From NCBI GenBank assembly GCA_963721075.1, contig CAVRHV010000019.1, positions 186,001 to 250,000 on the forward strand: a DNA stretch of 64,000 bases, given 5' to 3'. Position 1 is the first letter of the stretch; every line of letters begins with the position of its first letter. Shown here in pieces: positions 40,714 to 50,247 of the stretch. The notes beneath the pieces are model-generated. The model was not told where the DNA came from and searched no databases. It saw only the letters and a list, made by a program, of their open reading frames with translations. A program made the translations under genes and the position numbers. This stretch comes from DATFVA01 sp963721075. GTDB lineage: Bacteria; Bacteroidota; Ignavibacteria; Ignavibacteriales; Ignavibacteriaceae.

Positions 40714-41862
40714 TCAGCCTGAGATTTCTTTCTTGTTAAAGACAGTTCGGTAATATTCTTCCGTCTCTTTAATAATCCTGTCGAGATCGATCATCTGAAT
40801 GCATTCCAGGTTGTAAGGACAAACTTTTTTCCAGCACGGTGAGCAGAAAAGGTCTTCCTGGTATAGTTTGTTACCTCTGTCATAAAGATCAATTTCCGTC
40901 CAGCAGCTCACCCCGAACCAAACTATGATATATTTCTTCAGGGCTATCCCCAGGTGCATTCCGAAAGAATCACCCGTAATTATTACATCCGCCAGTTCCT
41001 CAAAACAGGCTCCTTTTCTTACTCCAAGAGTAGTGGGAGTGTTTATAATTCTTCCCTCAAAGTGAGAATAAATGATGTTATTTCTCTCAGTATCCTCGGG
41101 ACCGCCCAGGAGCACAATCTTTCCAATTTTCTTCTCAAGCAGATTCTCAATCAGGTAAATGTGCTGTTCGATTGTCATTTTCTTGTTCGGGTATAGTTCC
41201 GAACAACCTGTGTTAAATCCTATTACAAAATCTCTATCGTGAATGCCTGCGCTTTTTTTGTAATCAGCTATAAATGTTTTTTCTTCATCGCTGAAACTAA
41301 AGACGTATTCATCTCTTTTATAATCAAGATCAAAGGTTTCTGCAAGGTAATCCTGTCCTGTCCGCTTATTTACCTTAAATTTCAGATGATCATCCATACC
41401 AAGATTATAATTATAATAAGCGCCTTTGTTTACAGGGATTATTTTCCCGTCTTTATTTAAGCCGAACCCGAGTTTATTTTCAGCCTTAACTGAGTTCAGA
41501 AGTGCACAGGAACGCTGGGATTTATCTACATTCATCACATAATCAAATTCCATTTCATTCAAAACAGAAATGGATTCAGCATCATAAACAAAAACCTTGT
41601 CAAGATAAGGATTATTCATCAGCAGGGGAGCAGCAATTTTCAGCGTAATCCAGTAGATGGTAGATTCAGGAAATTTCCGTTTAATCGATGGAAGCTGGGC
41701 AGTTGTCATTAGTATATCGCCCATTGCATCGAAATTAATGATCAATATTTTCTTCCCGATCGGAAGATTATCCTTACACCCGTCTTCCCAGCAGTTGTGG
41801 TCGGGATAGCAGGGTTTATAACCGGTGAACCTTTTACAGGAAGGAACTTCTTTTAATGACAA
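40714..41862 (-). CDS. Glycosyltransferase family 9 (heptosyltransferase-like)
   Basis: 382 residues. GT9 features: ILIINFDAMGDILMTTAQLPSIKRKFPESTIYWIT near residues 38-72, NVDKSQRSCALLNSVKAENKLGFG, IGFNTGCSELYPNKKMTIEQHIYLIENLL and VIITGDSFGMHLGIALKKYIIVWFG, the donor-binding region. It ends in a Cys-rich segment, FCSPCWKKVCPYNLECIQ, with spacing C-x2-C-x4-C-x5-C. An additional N-terminal stretch (residues 1-33) carries four more cysteines (9, 18, 24, 29). Heptosyltransferases add core sugars to lipopolysaccharide; the actual sugar here is unknown. Start TTG at 41862, no strong RBS. First gene of a three-gene operon with the methyltransferase and ispE. Confidence 0.8.
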   Translation of the reverse strand: MSLKEVPSCKRFTGYKPCYPDHNCWEDGCKDNLPIGKKILIINFDAMGDILMTTAQLPSIKRKFPESTIYWITLKIAAPLLMNNPYLDKVFVYDAESISVLNEMEFDYVMNVDKSQRSCALLNSVKAENKLGFGLNKDGKIIPVNKGAYYNYNLGMDDHLKFKVNKRTGQDYLAETFDLDYKRDEYVFSFSDEEKTFIADYKKSAGIHDRDFVIGFNTGCSELYPNKKMTIEQHIYLIENLLEKKIGKIVLLGGPEDTERNNIIYSHFEGRIINTPTTLGVRKGACFEELADVIITGDSFGMHLGIALKKYIIVWFGVSCWTEIDLYDRGNKLYQEDLFCSPCWKKVCPYNLECIQMIDLDRIIKETEEYYRTVFNKKEISG

Positions 41863-41963
41863 GAATAGCCTGACTAATTGTAAATAATAATTATATTTAT
41901 AAGTTAAATTTATCGGTCAAATATAAAAAAACATTAGGTGCATTTGAAGGAGTATTTTTAGAT

Positions 41964-43041
41964 ATGTTATTCCAGGTTAGCTTCGGGGATGGTTATGCAG
42001 GAAGTGCGAAAATTGCAATTCTCAGTTCAGAGCAATTAATTAAAAAGGGATACGATCTAAGGCTTTTTGCCTCAACTGGGTCATTAACCGAAAGGAGGGC
42101 GAAGGAACGGAAAATCGAGGTCATCTCGCTGGATACGAAAGAAGACTTTAAGAAGATTTATAAAGAGTTCAAAGGTTATTTTACAGAGTTAAATCCCTTT
42201 GCAGTAATTTCATATCATTCACTTGACAGAAAGCTGGGATTAAAACTTAAAAAGGAGTTCAAAACTAAGTTTAAGAATATTGCCTACCGGCAGAATATTA
42301 CCAAAAGTGCCCCGATCATAGGCCCGCTCATTTATAACACATATTTTGATTATCAGATTGCCTGCAGCGGGGGAGTGGCAGAAAGTCTTATCAAATCAGG
42401 GATTAAAAAGAAAAAAGTTAAAGTAATTCACAACGGAATAGAGTTTCCTGAAAATATAAATGAAATCCAGGGCACGGAGATTAAGGAAAAATACTCTCTT
42501 GCTGATAAGATAGTCCTTGGCTTATCCACCTGGTTTCATAAAGAACGGAAAGGATTTCGATATTCTTTTTAAGGCATTCTCCCGGCTGGATGATAAGTTT
42601 GTACTGCTTATCATAGGCATACCTGAGGAGCAGCAGAATGAGGTAATAAATTATGCGGCATCCTTCGGCATAGGAAGAGACAAGATAATAATGCCCGGAT
42701 ACGTTGATGATATATGGAAGTATTATAAAGCCATGGATATATTTCTTCTGACATCAAGATCAGAGGGGTTTTCATTGGCTCTGCTTGAGGCGGGAATTGC
42801 TTCGGTTCCTCTTATAGCTTCTGATATTCCGGGCAACGATGAATTTATAACAAACGGTGAGAATGGATTTTTATTCGGTCTGAATGATACAGATGAACTG
42901 GTAAGAATAATTAATCATTTGAGCGATGATCCGGCGATTAGAAGAGATCTCGGGACAAATGCATATGAGGATGTGAAGAAAAATCATTCAATTAAAGTGC
43001 TTGCCGGAAAGATGGACGAATTTCTGAAATCGATCAGTTAG
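41964..43041 (+). CDS. Glycosyltransferase family 4, interrupted by a +1 frameshift
   Basis: Starting at ATG 41964 after AAGGAG, the first frame encodes 202 residues (SFGDGYAGSAKIAILSSEQLIKKGYD, a GT-B acceptor domain opening) and stops at 42572. The remainder is in another frame to 43041. Removing one T from TTT at 42555-42557 joins them as WFHKERKGFDILFKAFSRL, giving about 358 residues, the usual size. The C-terminal half has the GT4 core: IIMPGYVDDIWKYYKAMDIFLLTSRSEGFSLALLEAGIASVPLIASDIPGNDEFI, with the E-x7-E donor-binding pattern. It would transfer a sugar from an NDP donor onto a glycan or lipid. Its end overlaps by 4 bases that of the convergent GT9 gene. Confidence 0.83.
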
Positions 43042-44066
43042 TTTTTCTTTTCCAATAAGCTGCCTGCTAGTCTTTCGAATGCTTCCAGCACTTTCTGATT
43101 TGAAAGCTGAAGCATGCATTCATGGTTGTAGGGACATTCAAGATAATTGCAGATTATACAGAACAAATCATCTTTTAATACATAACCCGAATTAGGTGAA
43201 TAAGGTCCGTGTTTGGCCGGATCAGTAGGTCCGAATATTCCAAGCGTGGGAATACCAAGGGCGGCTGCCATGTGCATCGGGCCTGAATCATTAGCAAGGA
43301 TAAAGCCGCAGTTTTTTATAAGTCCCGACATCTGTCTGAGGGAAGTTTTAGGAGCCAGTACCGTTCTGTCAGGAAAATGGTTTTTGATATAATCAGCATC
43401 ATACTCATCGCCGGGACCCCATAAGATCAGGAAGTTGACCTTGTATTTTTTGTTAATGATGGAACATATTTCAACCCATTTGGATGCGTCACATCTTTTT
43501 GAAGGCCAGCCTCCGGCCGGTATAATTCCTACTACGAGGGAATCAGTCCTGCAGTATTTCTTAATAAATTTCCTGCCGTATTCATCATCTTCCTCAGAAA
43601 CATTAAAGTGCACGTTACGCGTATTTATTTTAATATCCAGCGGCTTGAGCAGTTCAAGATTGTGTTCAGCAGAATGATGATCACCTCTTTCACCTGTAGC
43701 CAGAATATTATAGGCATATTTTCTTCCGCGGTAGGCAAAGCCTACACGATATTTCACCATCGATAAAAAAGTGATCTGTGCAGATCTCGGGTTTGACCAC
43801 AGATCAAGGATCATATCATATTTTTCTTTTTTAAGGCGCAGTGCAACCAGCAGAGGAAACTCTGTTTCGTTCATTGTAAGAACTTTCCTGACGAAAGGAT
43901 TATTCTCAACGGATGCTTTTGCGAATTTTTCAGTCAGGTAATCTATTTCCGCGTGAGGGAAATGAGCTGCCAGGTTCTCCAGAATGATTGTTGAGAGTAT
44001 AATATCCCCGATGCCGCGGGGCTTAATACAAAGGATTTTCTTTATTTTATTTTTATCGATCTGCAT
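43038..44066 (-). CDS. Glycosyltransferase family 9 (heptosyltransferase-like), second copy
   Basis: 342 residues. CIKPRGIGDIILSTIILENLAAHFPHAEIDYLTEKF is the GT9 N-terminal segment. The donor-side half has VVGIIPAGGWPSKRCDASKWVEICSII, FLILWGPGDEYDADYI, and FILANDSGPMHMAAALGIPTLGIFGPTDPAKHGPY, which are heptosyltransferase signatures. The C-terminal CIICNYLECPYNHECM has the same C-x2-C-x4-C-x5-C spacing as the copy at 40714, although the two genes are otherwise distinct. Presumably LPS-core or surface-glycan assembly. Downstream of polA on the same strand (17-base gap). Confidence 0.88.
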   Translation of the reverse strand: MQIDKNKIKKILCIKPRGIGDIILSTIILENLAAHFPHAEIDYLTEKFAKASVENNPFVRKVLTMNETEFPLLVALRLKKEKYDMILDLWSNPRSAQITFLSMVKYRVGFAYRGRKYAYNILATGERGDHHSAEHNLELLKPLDIKINTRNVHFNVSEEDDEYGRKFIKKYCRTDSLVVGIIPAGGWPSKRCDASKWVEICSIINKKYKVNFLILWGPGDEYDADYIKNHFPDRTVLAPKTSLRQMSGLIKNCGFILANDSGPMHMAAALGIPTLGIFGPTDPAKHGPYSPNSGYVLKDDLFCIICNYLECPYNHECMLQLSNQKVLEAFERLAGSLLEKKN

Positions 44067-44083
44067 TAAATAAAAAAAGTATT

Positions 44084-46849
44084 TTAGTGGGCATCCAGCC
44101 AGTTCTTGCCGGTACCTGTTTCAACTGTTATCGGAACATTCATAGGCATAGCATTTTCCATTTTTTCTTTTACCATCTCCCTTATTTCATCAACCTCATC
44201 TTTGTGAACATCAAAGAGCAGTTCATCGTGAACCTGCAGTACCATCTTTGAACGGGCTTTCATTTTATTTAGTTCGTTATATATGTTGATCATTGCCAGC
44301 TTTATCATATCGGCCGCCGTCCCCTGTATAGGCATATTTATAGCAACGCGCTCTTCAAACTGGCGTACAACCCTGTTGCTGCTATTAATATTCCGGAGGA
44401 ATCTTCTTCTTCCGTAAAGAGTTTCTGCGTAACCTTTTTCACGGGCTTTCAGTACTGACTCATCCATAAAGTGCTTAACACGTTTAAATGTGTTGAAGTA
44501 AGTTTCTATGATTTCCTTTGCATGCGCCTGGGTAATACCTAACCTTGTTTTCAAACCGAAAGGTCCTATACCATAAAGCACTCCGAAATTCACTTCCTTT
44601 GCCCTTCTTCTCATCTCAGGCGTAACATCTTCCGGATCAACCATAAATACCAGTGCGGCAGTACTCCTGTGAATATCTTCTCCGCTTTTAAAAGCCTTCG
44701 TTAATCCTTCATCGCCGGTTATACTTGCAAGTATGCGAAGTTCAATCTGACTGTAATCTGCACTAAGTATCAGGTAGTTCTTATCCCTCGGTACAAAAGC
44801 TTTCCTGATTTCTTTTCCCATTTCTGTCCTGATGGGAATATTCTGAAGGTTTGGATCATTACTCGATAATCGTCCCGTCGATGCAACAGTCTGGTTGAAA
44901 GATGTATGTATTCTTCCTGTTTTCGGATGGATCAAGGCCGGAAGGGAATCGGCGTAAGTTGATTTGAGCTTAGCTACCTGTCTGAAGTCGAGAATCAATT
45001 CAATAATTTCATGCTCGCCGCGAAGATTTTCCAGCGACCTTGCATCAGTTGAAAAGCCTGTTTTTGTTTTCTTTCCGGTTTTGAGTTTAAGTTTGTCAAA
45101 TAATATCACCTGCAGCTGCTGGGGTGAATTTATATTGAATTCTTCTCCGCAGCACCTGTAAATATTTTGCGTATAATTATCCATAAGTATCTGAAGATCT
45201 TTGCTGAAGGCTATAAGAGCCTCGGTATCGATCCTTATACCTTCTCTTTCCATATCTTCAAGTACAGGTACAAGCGGGAATTCAACATCGAACGCGATTT
45301 TATTCAGTTTTTCTTTGCTGAGTTCCTGTTCAAGTTTCCTATAAAGCCTGAAGGTCACATCTGAATCTTCGCAGGAATAATTTGAAACGGCGTTCAGATC
45401 CGCTTCAAATATTTTGGAAGGATCTTTCTTTGCTCCGATCAGATCAGAGAGGGGAATAGGTTTATAATTCAGGTACTTTACAGAAAGTTCATCCATACCG
45501 TGTTTCTGATCGGGATCCAGAACGTAGCTTGCCAGCATTGTGTCGAAATAAAAGTTTTCTACTTCAATGCCGCGGCTCCTTAGAACAGAAATATCAAACT
45601 TACCGTTCTGGCAGACCTTTTTAATTTTTTTATTCTCAAATAAAGGTTTAAATATTTTAATAAAATCACTGAGAGGAAGCCTGTCTTTTACTGCTTCAGG
45701 AATTTCTTTTTCATTTTCAAATGGATTTAGAGCTACATAATAGGCCTCATTTTCCCTGGTTGAGAATGATACACCTGCAAGCTTCAGCAGGAAGTGGTCA
45801 AGACTATCGGTTTCGGTATCGAATACAAACAACTCTGTCTTGCCTAACTTGGAGGCTAGTTTTTTAGCCTCTGCAGCCGTGGTAATTAGTGTATAACTTA
45901 TCTTTTTTTCATCGAATGTTTCAGCATCCGGCACAATAGCATCTATTTCTTCACCTTTACCGCTTCCGTTTTTTTCGTAGAAGTTTAAAAAACGACTGTA
46001 AAGATTCTTGAATTCAACCTGAAGAAATATCTCTCTTAGTTTTTCAAAATCAGGTTCTGTCAATTTTGCCTGATCGAAATCAAATTCAAGCGGTACCTCG
46101 CAGTGTATCGTTGCAAGTTCCTTGGATAGAAAAGCATTTGCTTCTCCCTCAATAAGCTTTTTCTTAAGCGCCGGTTTGTCAACTTCGTCGATGCGTGCAT
46201 ATATCCCTTCAACCGATCCGTATTCCTGAATGAGAGGTATCGCAGTTTTAGGACCAATGCCTGCTATTCCGGGTATGTCATCCGATTTATCACCTATTAG
46301 CGCAAGGTAGTCAATCATCTGTCTTGGTTCGAACCCGAATTCATCTTTAACTTTTTTGACATCGTAGAACACTATTTCTTCTGTTGATTTGCCGGGGCGG
46401 ACAATTTTAACTTTGTCTGTTATGATCTGGTTGAAATCTTTGTCGGGTGTAATAACAAATGATTCCAGTCCTTTTTCTTCTGCTTTGCATACAGCCGTAC
46501 CGATTATATCATCTGCCTCGTACCCGGGCATAATATAAAGGGGGATATTCATCGCAGCTATGATTTCTTTGATTCTCCCTATTTGAGGGACCATATCCTC
46601 AGGCATCTCTGCCCTCGATGCTTTATAGCCTTCGTATCTCTCATGACGAAAGGTTTTTTCCTTTGAGTCGAATGCCACGGCAAGATAATCCGGTTTCGTG
46701 TCTTCCAGTATCTTTAAAAGCTGGTTAAGAAAGCCGAATACGGCAGATGTGGGTTCTCCCTTGGTAGAAACCAGAGGACGGTTGATAAACACAAAATAGG
46801 CTTTGTATGCTAAGGCCATAGCATCAATTATTACGAATTTTTTACTCAT
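44084..46849 (-). CDS. polA: DNA polymerase I
   Basis: 921 residues. The 5'-3' exonuclease domain (residues 1-290) opens FVIIDAMALAYKAYF and contains YEADDIIGT, VITPDKDFNQ and YLALIGDKSDDIPGIAGIGPKTA. The 3'-5' proofreading domain retains its acidic residues: FVFDTETD (DxE), CQNGKFD (N...D) and YSCEDSD (Y...D). The polymerase domain has FNINSPQQLQ, TSFNQTVASTGRLSSNDPNLQNIP, LSADYSQIELRILA (motif A), RRRAKEVNFGVLYGIGPFGL (motif B) and QVHDELLFDV (motif C). All three activities should be present. Divergent from the kup gene, with a long intergenic region containing the 11-bp repeats. Confidence 0.98.
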   Translation of the reverse strand: MSKKFVIIDAMALAYKAYFVFINRPLVSTKGEPTSAVFGFLNQLLKILEDTKPDYLAVAFDSKEKTFRHERYEGYKASRAEMPEDMVPQIGRIKEIIAAMNIPLYIMPGYEADDIIGTAVCKAEEKGLESFVITPDKDFNQIITDKVKIVRPGKSTEEIVFYDVKKVKDEFGFEPRQMIDYLALIGDKSDDIPGIAGIGPKTAIPLIQEYGSVEGIYARIDEVDKPALKKKLIEGEANAFLSKELATIHCEVPLEFDFDQAKLTEPDFEKLREIFLQVEFKNLYSRFLNFYEKNGSGKGEEIDAIVPDAETFDEKKISYTLITTAAEAKKLASKLGKTELFVFDTETDSLDHFLLKLAGVSFSTRENEAYYVALNPFENEKEIPEAVKDRLPLSDFIKIFKPLFENKKIKKVCQNGKFDISVLRSRGIEVENFYFDTMLASYVLDPDQKHGMDELSVKYLNYKPIPLSDLIGAKKDPSKIFEADLNAVSNYSCEDSDVTFRLYRKLEQELSKEKLNKIAFDVEFPLVPVLEDMEREGIRIDTEALIAFSKDLQILMDNYTQNIYRCCGEEFNINSPQQLQVILFDKLKLKTGKKTKTGFSTDARSLENLRGEHEIIELILDFRQVAKLKSTYADSLPALIHPKTGRIHTSFNQTVASTGRLSSNDPNLQNIPIRTEMGKEIRKAFVPRDKNYLILSADYSQIELRILASITGDEGLTKAFKSGEDIHRSTAALVFMVDPEDVTPEMRRRAKEVNFGVLYGIGPFGLKTRLGITQAHAKEIIETYFNTFKRVKHFMDESVLKAREKGYAETLYGRRRFLRNINSSNRVVRQFEERVAINMPIQGTAADMIKLAMINIYNELNKMKARSKMVLQVHDELLFDVHKDEVDEIREMVKEKMENAMPMNVPITVETGTGKNWLDAH

Positions 46850-47057
46850 ATTTTCTCATCGGTTAAATTCTGAGGTGCCGCTAAGGGAGAATTTCTCTGC
46901 TTTGAACAAAAATAAAAATAAGTGTGCTTACTTCAAATTCAATAAAAGGGTCATCTTCTGAATCTTCCTCTATAAGAGGTGTTGATAAACTGTAAAAATA
47001 ATTTTGTCGTTAAAATATGATCAAATTGATATCAGGAGTTAATTAAACTAGTGATTT

Positions 47058-47123
47058 GATCGTATTCAGAGCGTTTTCACATCGTATTCAGATCGTATTC
47101 AGAACGTTTTCAGAACGTATTCA
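47058..47123. repeat. Six tandem 11-bp direct repeats
   Basis: Consecutive units GATCGTATTCA, GAGCGTTTTCA, CATCGTATTCA, GATCGTATTCA, GAACGTTTTCA, GAACGTATTCA, followed by a partial GATACTT. Every unit is 11 bp, close to one helical turn, with invariant CGT-TTCA. They lie between divergent polA and kup, about 220 bases upstream of each start, and could be operator sites for a cooperatively binding protein. The rest of 46850-47344 has no gene: a short AAGGGAGAATTTCTC sequence near 46878-46892, and otherwise AT-rich sequence. Confidence 0.85.
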
Positions 47124-47344
47124 GATACTTGTTAGATGGTAAAAAAACTGATCCGGATTAAGCTTTAAAACTCAGGCTGCCCGTTTAACAAACTGCTTTG
47201 ATTACAGCGAATTAGCATAATTTTAATTTGTCCCATCAAGTATTATCTTTCGTGCGATTATTTGTACAATTAATATTATCCTGCATAACTTTACGGGAAT
47301 TAAATTATTCTTATATTCAGATTTTCGAACCACCTGCGATATTG

Positions 47345-49168
47345 ATGGCTAAGAGCAACTTTAAATTCTCTTCTTTCAAAGACATTGTTAAAGCAATGGG
47401 ATTGGTATTCGGCGATATCGGTACCAGCCCTATATATACACTAACAGTTATTTTTACCCTTACTCAGCCAACTTACCGCAACCTGATGGGTGCACTTTCA
47501 CTCATCTTCTGGTCGCTGATTATCCTTGTAACAGTTGAATATGCCTGGCTCGCCATGAGCCTTAGTATCAAAGGTGAAGGCGGGATCATTGTGCTTAAAG
47601 AGATCCTTGCCAAAAATGTGAAGACCGGAAGAAGAGCTGCGTTCGCTTCATTCCTGGGTTTTGTGGGTGTGTCTCTTTTAATGGGTGATGGTGCCATTAC
47701 CCCGGCAATAAGTATTCTTTCAGCTGTGGAAGGATTACAGCTTATTCCTTCAATAGGTCATATAAGTATAAGTACCATTATTATTATTACTTGTATTATT
47801 ACAGTTCTTCTTTTCGCTTTCCAGTCAAAAGGTACCGACAAAGTCTCATCATCATTCGGACCTATTATGATAATATGGTTTTCGGCATTACTTCTTTCTG
47901 GAATTTACTCACTGGTTCAGATGCCGGGCGTACTCGCAGCTGTCAGTCCTCATTATGCAGTTGAGTTTATGCTTCATAATGGATGGACCGGCTTTTTCGT
48001 CCTAAGTGAAGTGATCTTGTGTGCTACGGGAGGTGAGGCGCTTTATGCTGACATGGGACATCTCGGCAGCCAGCCAATCCGACACGCCTGGTATTTTGTG
48101 TTCTTTGCACTTGTCATTAATTATTTTGGCCAGGGAGCCTATCTTCTGTCGTCACAGGACACCAGCTTTGTACTTTTTGGTATGATTAGATCAATCTCGG
48201 ATATATTTTACGTCCCGTTTCTTATTCTAACTTTGCTGGCTACAATTATAGCTTCACAGGCAATGATCAGTGCCGTTATGAGTCTGGTTTATCAGGGTAT
48301 CACCACAAGGATTTTCCCTCTTATGAAGGTGAAATATACCTCAACACACCTTAAATCGCAGATTTATATCGGCGTTGTTAATTGGGTTCTGCTTTTGGCC
48401 GTTTTGTTTATGATCTTTTTCTTCCGGAAATCAGACAACCTGGCAGCGGCTTATGGATTGGCAGTAACTGCAACAATGACGATTAGTGCGATGTTCATGA
48501 TCTGGATATTTAAGATTGAAAGTAAAAAGGTCAAGATGGGAATTGCCGCACTTGTATTTGTGGTTGATCTTCTTTTCCTGGTCGCGGTAATGAATAAATT
48601 ACCTCATGGCGGATACTGGTCAATCGTTGTTGCTCTTATTCCTTTCTTTGTTATTCAGTTATGGTCTTCGGGACACAAAGCAATGTACCGTTCATTCAGA
48701 CCTCTTCCTTTCGATGTATTTAAGGAAAGCTACGAGCAGATTTACCGGCTAGGCAATAATATCAACGGTACAGCACTGTTTTTCACAAAAGATCTTAATA
48801 ATGTTCCTCCCTATATAGTCCATTGTATTATACGGGGAAATATTATTTACGAAAAGAACGTACTCGTTTCCATCCAGACTACAGATTCCCCCTATGGTAC
48901 ATCGTTTCGAAAGGTTGATAACCTTGCTCATGGGCTGTCGGGTATTATCATAGAAACAGGTTATATGGAATTTGTCGATATTCCTCATCTGTTAAAGGCA
49001 AACAGTATAACCGAAAAAGTAATATTTTACGGCTCTGAAGATATTGTTACGAACAAGATCTGGCTAAAATTATTTGCAACACTTAAGAAACTTGCGCCAA
49101 ACTTTGTTGCATTTTATAAATTACAGTATAATAAGCTTCATGGTGTAACCACAAGGCTCGAATTATAA
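47345..49168 (+). CDS. kup: KUP-family potassium uptake transporter
   Basis: About 607 residues, 12 hydrophobic helices followed by a cytoplasmic C-terminal domain. The family signature is AMGLVFGDIGTSPIYTLTVIF (residues 17-37), then SIKGEGGIIVLKEIL, LMGDGAITPAISILSAVEGL, GTDKVSSSFGPIMIIWF, CATGGEALYADMGHLG and YFGQGAYLLS. It imports K+ with H+. The ATG at 47345 begins right where family similarity starts; a longer frame from TTG 47228 adds 39 residues that do not look like the family and lie in the region expected to contain the promoter. Followed 23 bases later by the nuclease-like gene. Confidence 0.93.
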   Translation: MAKSNFKFSSFKDIVKAMGLVFGDIGTSPIYTLTVIFTLTQPTYRNLMGALSLIFWSLIILVTVEYAWLAMSLSIKGEGGIIVLKEILAKNVKTGRRAAFASFLGFVGVSLLMGDGAITPAISILSAVEGLQLIPSIGHISISTIIIITCIITVLLFAFQSKGTDKVSSSFGPIMIIWFSALLLSGIYSLVQMPGVLAAVSPHYAVEFMLHNGWTGFFVLSEVILCATGGEALYADMGHLGSQPIRHAWYFVFFALVINYFGQGAYLLSSQDTSFVLFGMIRSISDIFYVPFLILTLLATIIASQAMISAVMSLVYQGITTRIFPLMKVKYTSTHLKSQIYIGVVNWVLLLAVLFMIFFFRKSDNLAAAYGLAVTATMTISAMFMIWIFKIESKKVKMGIAALVFVVDLLFLVAVMNKLPHGGYWSIVVALIPFFVIQLWSSGHKAMYRSFRPLPFDVFKESYEQIYRLGNNINGTALFFTKDLNNVPPYIVHCIIRGNIIYEKNVLVSIQTTDSPYGTSFRKVDNLAHGLSGIIIETGYMEFVDIPHLLKANSITEKVIFYGSEDIVTNKIWLKLFATLKKLAPNFVAFYKLQYNKLHGVTTRLEL

Positions 49169-49191
49169 ACTTCATTATCCTCTAAAGTACT

Positions 49192-50247
49192 ATGAAAACT
49201 TTCTTAATCCTTCTTACAGTAATTTTCATTTCTTTAAATATTTATCCGCAGGGATACGTTCAGGATACTCTGTTTGCTGCTTCATGGAACCTGGAAAATT
49301 TATTTGACACTGTTCATGATAGTCTAAAAAATGACGAGGAATTTCTTCCTGACAGCATTAAACACTGGGATAATCAGAAACTTGAAAAAAAACTCTACAA
49401 TCTTTCAAGAGTAATTCGTTCGATGAATTCAAACAGGGGACCGGATATACTCGGTGTTGTGGAGGTTGAACACCAGGCGCTTCTTGATAGTATGATAAGC
49501 AAATTTCTTCCTGGTATGAATTATTCAACTGCATACCTTGAATCTCCAGACAGCCGCGGAATCGATAACGGTCTGATATATAGAAATAACCTGTTTCATC
49601 TGCTTTCTGTGACGGGCGACACCATTCATCTTCCTGATGGATATCCAACAAGACTTATTCTGGGTGTTACACTTCTTGACAATAATAACGATACACTGTA
49701 TGTATTTGTAAACCACTGGCCCAGCAGAAGAGGAGGGGAGACTGAATCTCAAATCAATAGAATTACCGCAGCGGAAGTTTTGAAGAAAAATACAGATAAG
49801 ATATTGTTGCATAACCCCAAATCGTGCATACTGATTATGGGTGATTTTAATGATGAACCAACGAACAATTCTATTCTTAATGTCTTAAAAGCCCAGCCCG
49901 TGTTGTGTGATACCTTGCCGGGAAATTATAAGGAAATTACTCCCGATGAATTATATAATCTTGCCTATCAGGCCTATAACGAAGGTCTCGGTACTTATAA
50001 GTACAGAAACGACTGGAACATGCTCGACCAGATAATAGTGTCTAATGATATTTTGATCGGTGAAAAAATTCAATATATATGCGGATCATTTACAATCTAT
50101 AAACCGGATTTTATTGTAGAGCAGAAAGGAAGATATGCCGGATCCCCGTTTCCTACATACGGAGGGAACAGGTATCTGGGAGGTTACAGCGATCATTTCC
50201 CGGTGACTGCAAAGTTTATTATGAAAAAGCAGGAGGATGAAAAGTGA
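49192..50247 (+). CDS. Secreted endonuclease/exonuclease/phosphatase-family protein
   Basis: 351 residues. Signal peptide MKTFLILLTVIFISLNIYPQG. EEP-fold motifs follow: ASWNLENLFDTVHD (the Asn/Glu pair near strand 1), DILGVVEVEH with the metal-binding Glu, VFVNHWPSRRGGETESQ, ILIMGDFNDEPTNNS (catalytic Asp/Asn), NMLDQIIVS and GGYSDHFPVTAKF (Asp-His). This is the full catalytic set of the Mg2+-dependent DNase I-like superfamily, which includes nucleases, sphingomyelinases and phosphatases. The substrate cannot be chosen from the sequence. It overlaps the SDR gene by 4 bases. Confidence 0.88.
   Translation: MKTFLILLTVIFISLNIYPQGYVQDTLFAASWNLENLFDTVHDSLKNDEEFLPDSIKHWDNQKLEKKLYNLSRVIRSMNSNRGPDILGVVEVEHQALLDSMISKFLPGMNYSTAYLESPDSRGIDNGLIYRNNLFHLLSVTGDTIHLPDGYPTRLILGVTLLDNNNDTLYVFVNHWPSRRGGETESQINRITAAEVLKKNTDKILLHNPKSCILIMGDFNDEPTNNSILNVLKAQPVLCDTLPGNYKEITPDELYNLAYQAYNEGLGTYKYRNDWNMLDQIIVSNDILIGEKIQYICGSFTIYKPDFIVEQKGRYAGSPFPTYGGNRYLGGYSDHFPVTAKFIMKKQEDEK

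Noticed and set aside
42517..43041. Separate second glycosyltransferase gene
   Set aside because: It lacks an N-terminal domain and joins the upstream frame exactly when one T is removed; it is the second half of one GT4.
47058..47123. Short CRISPR-like array
   Set aside because: The repeats are contiguous 11-bp units with no spacers and no cas genes nearby.
47228..47344. Longer start for kup (TTG 47228)
   Set aside because: The added 39 residues do not resemble the family N-terminus and lie in the region expected to contain the promoter.
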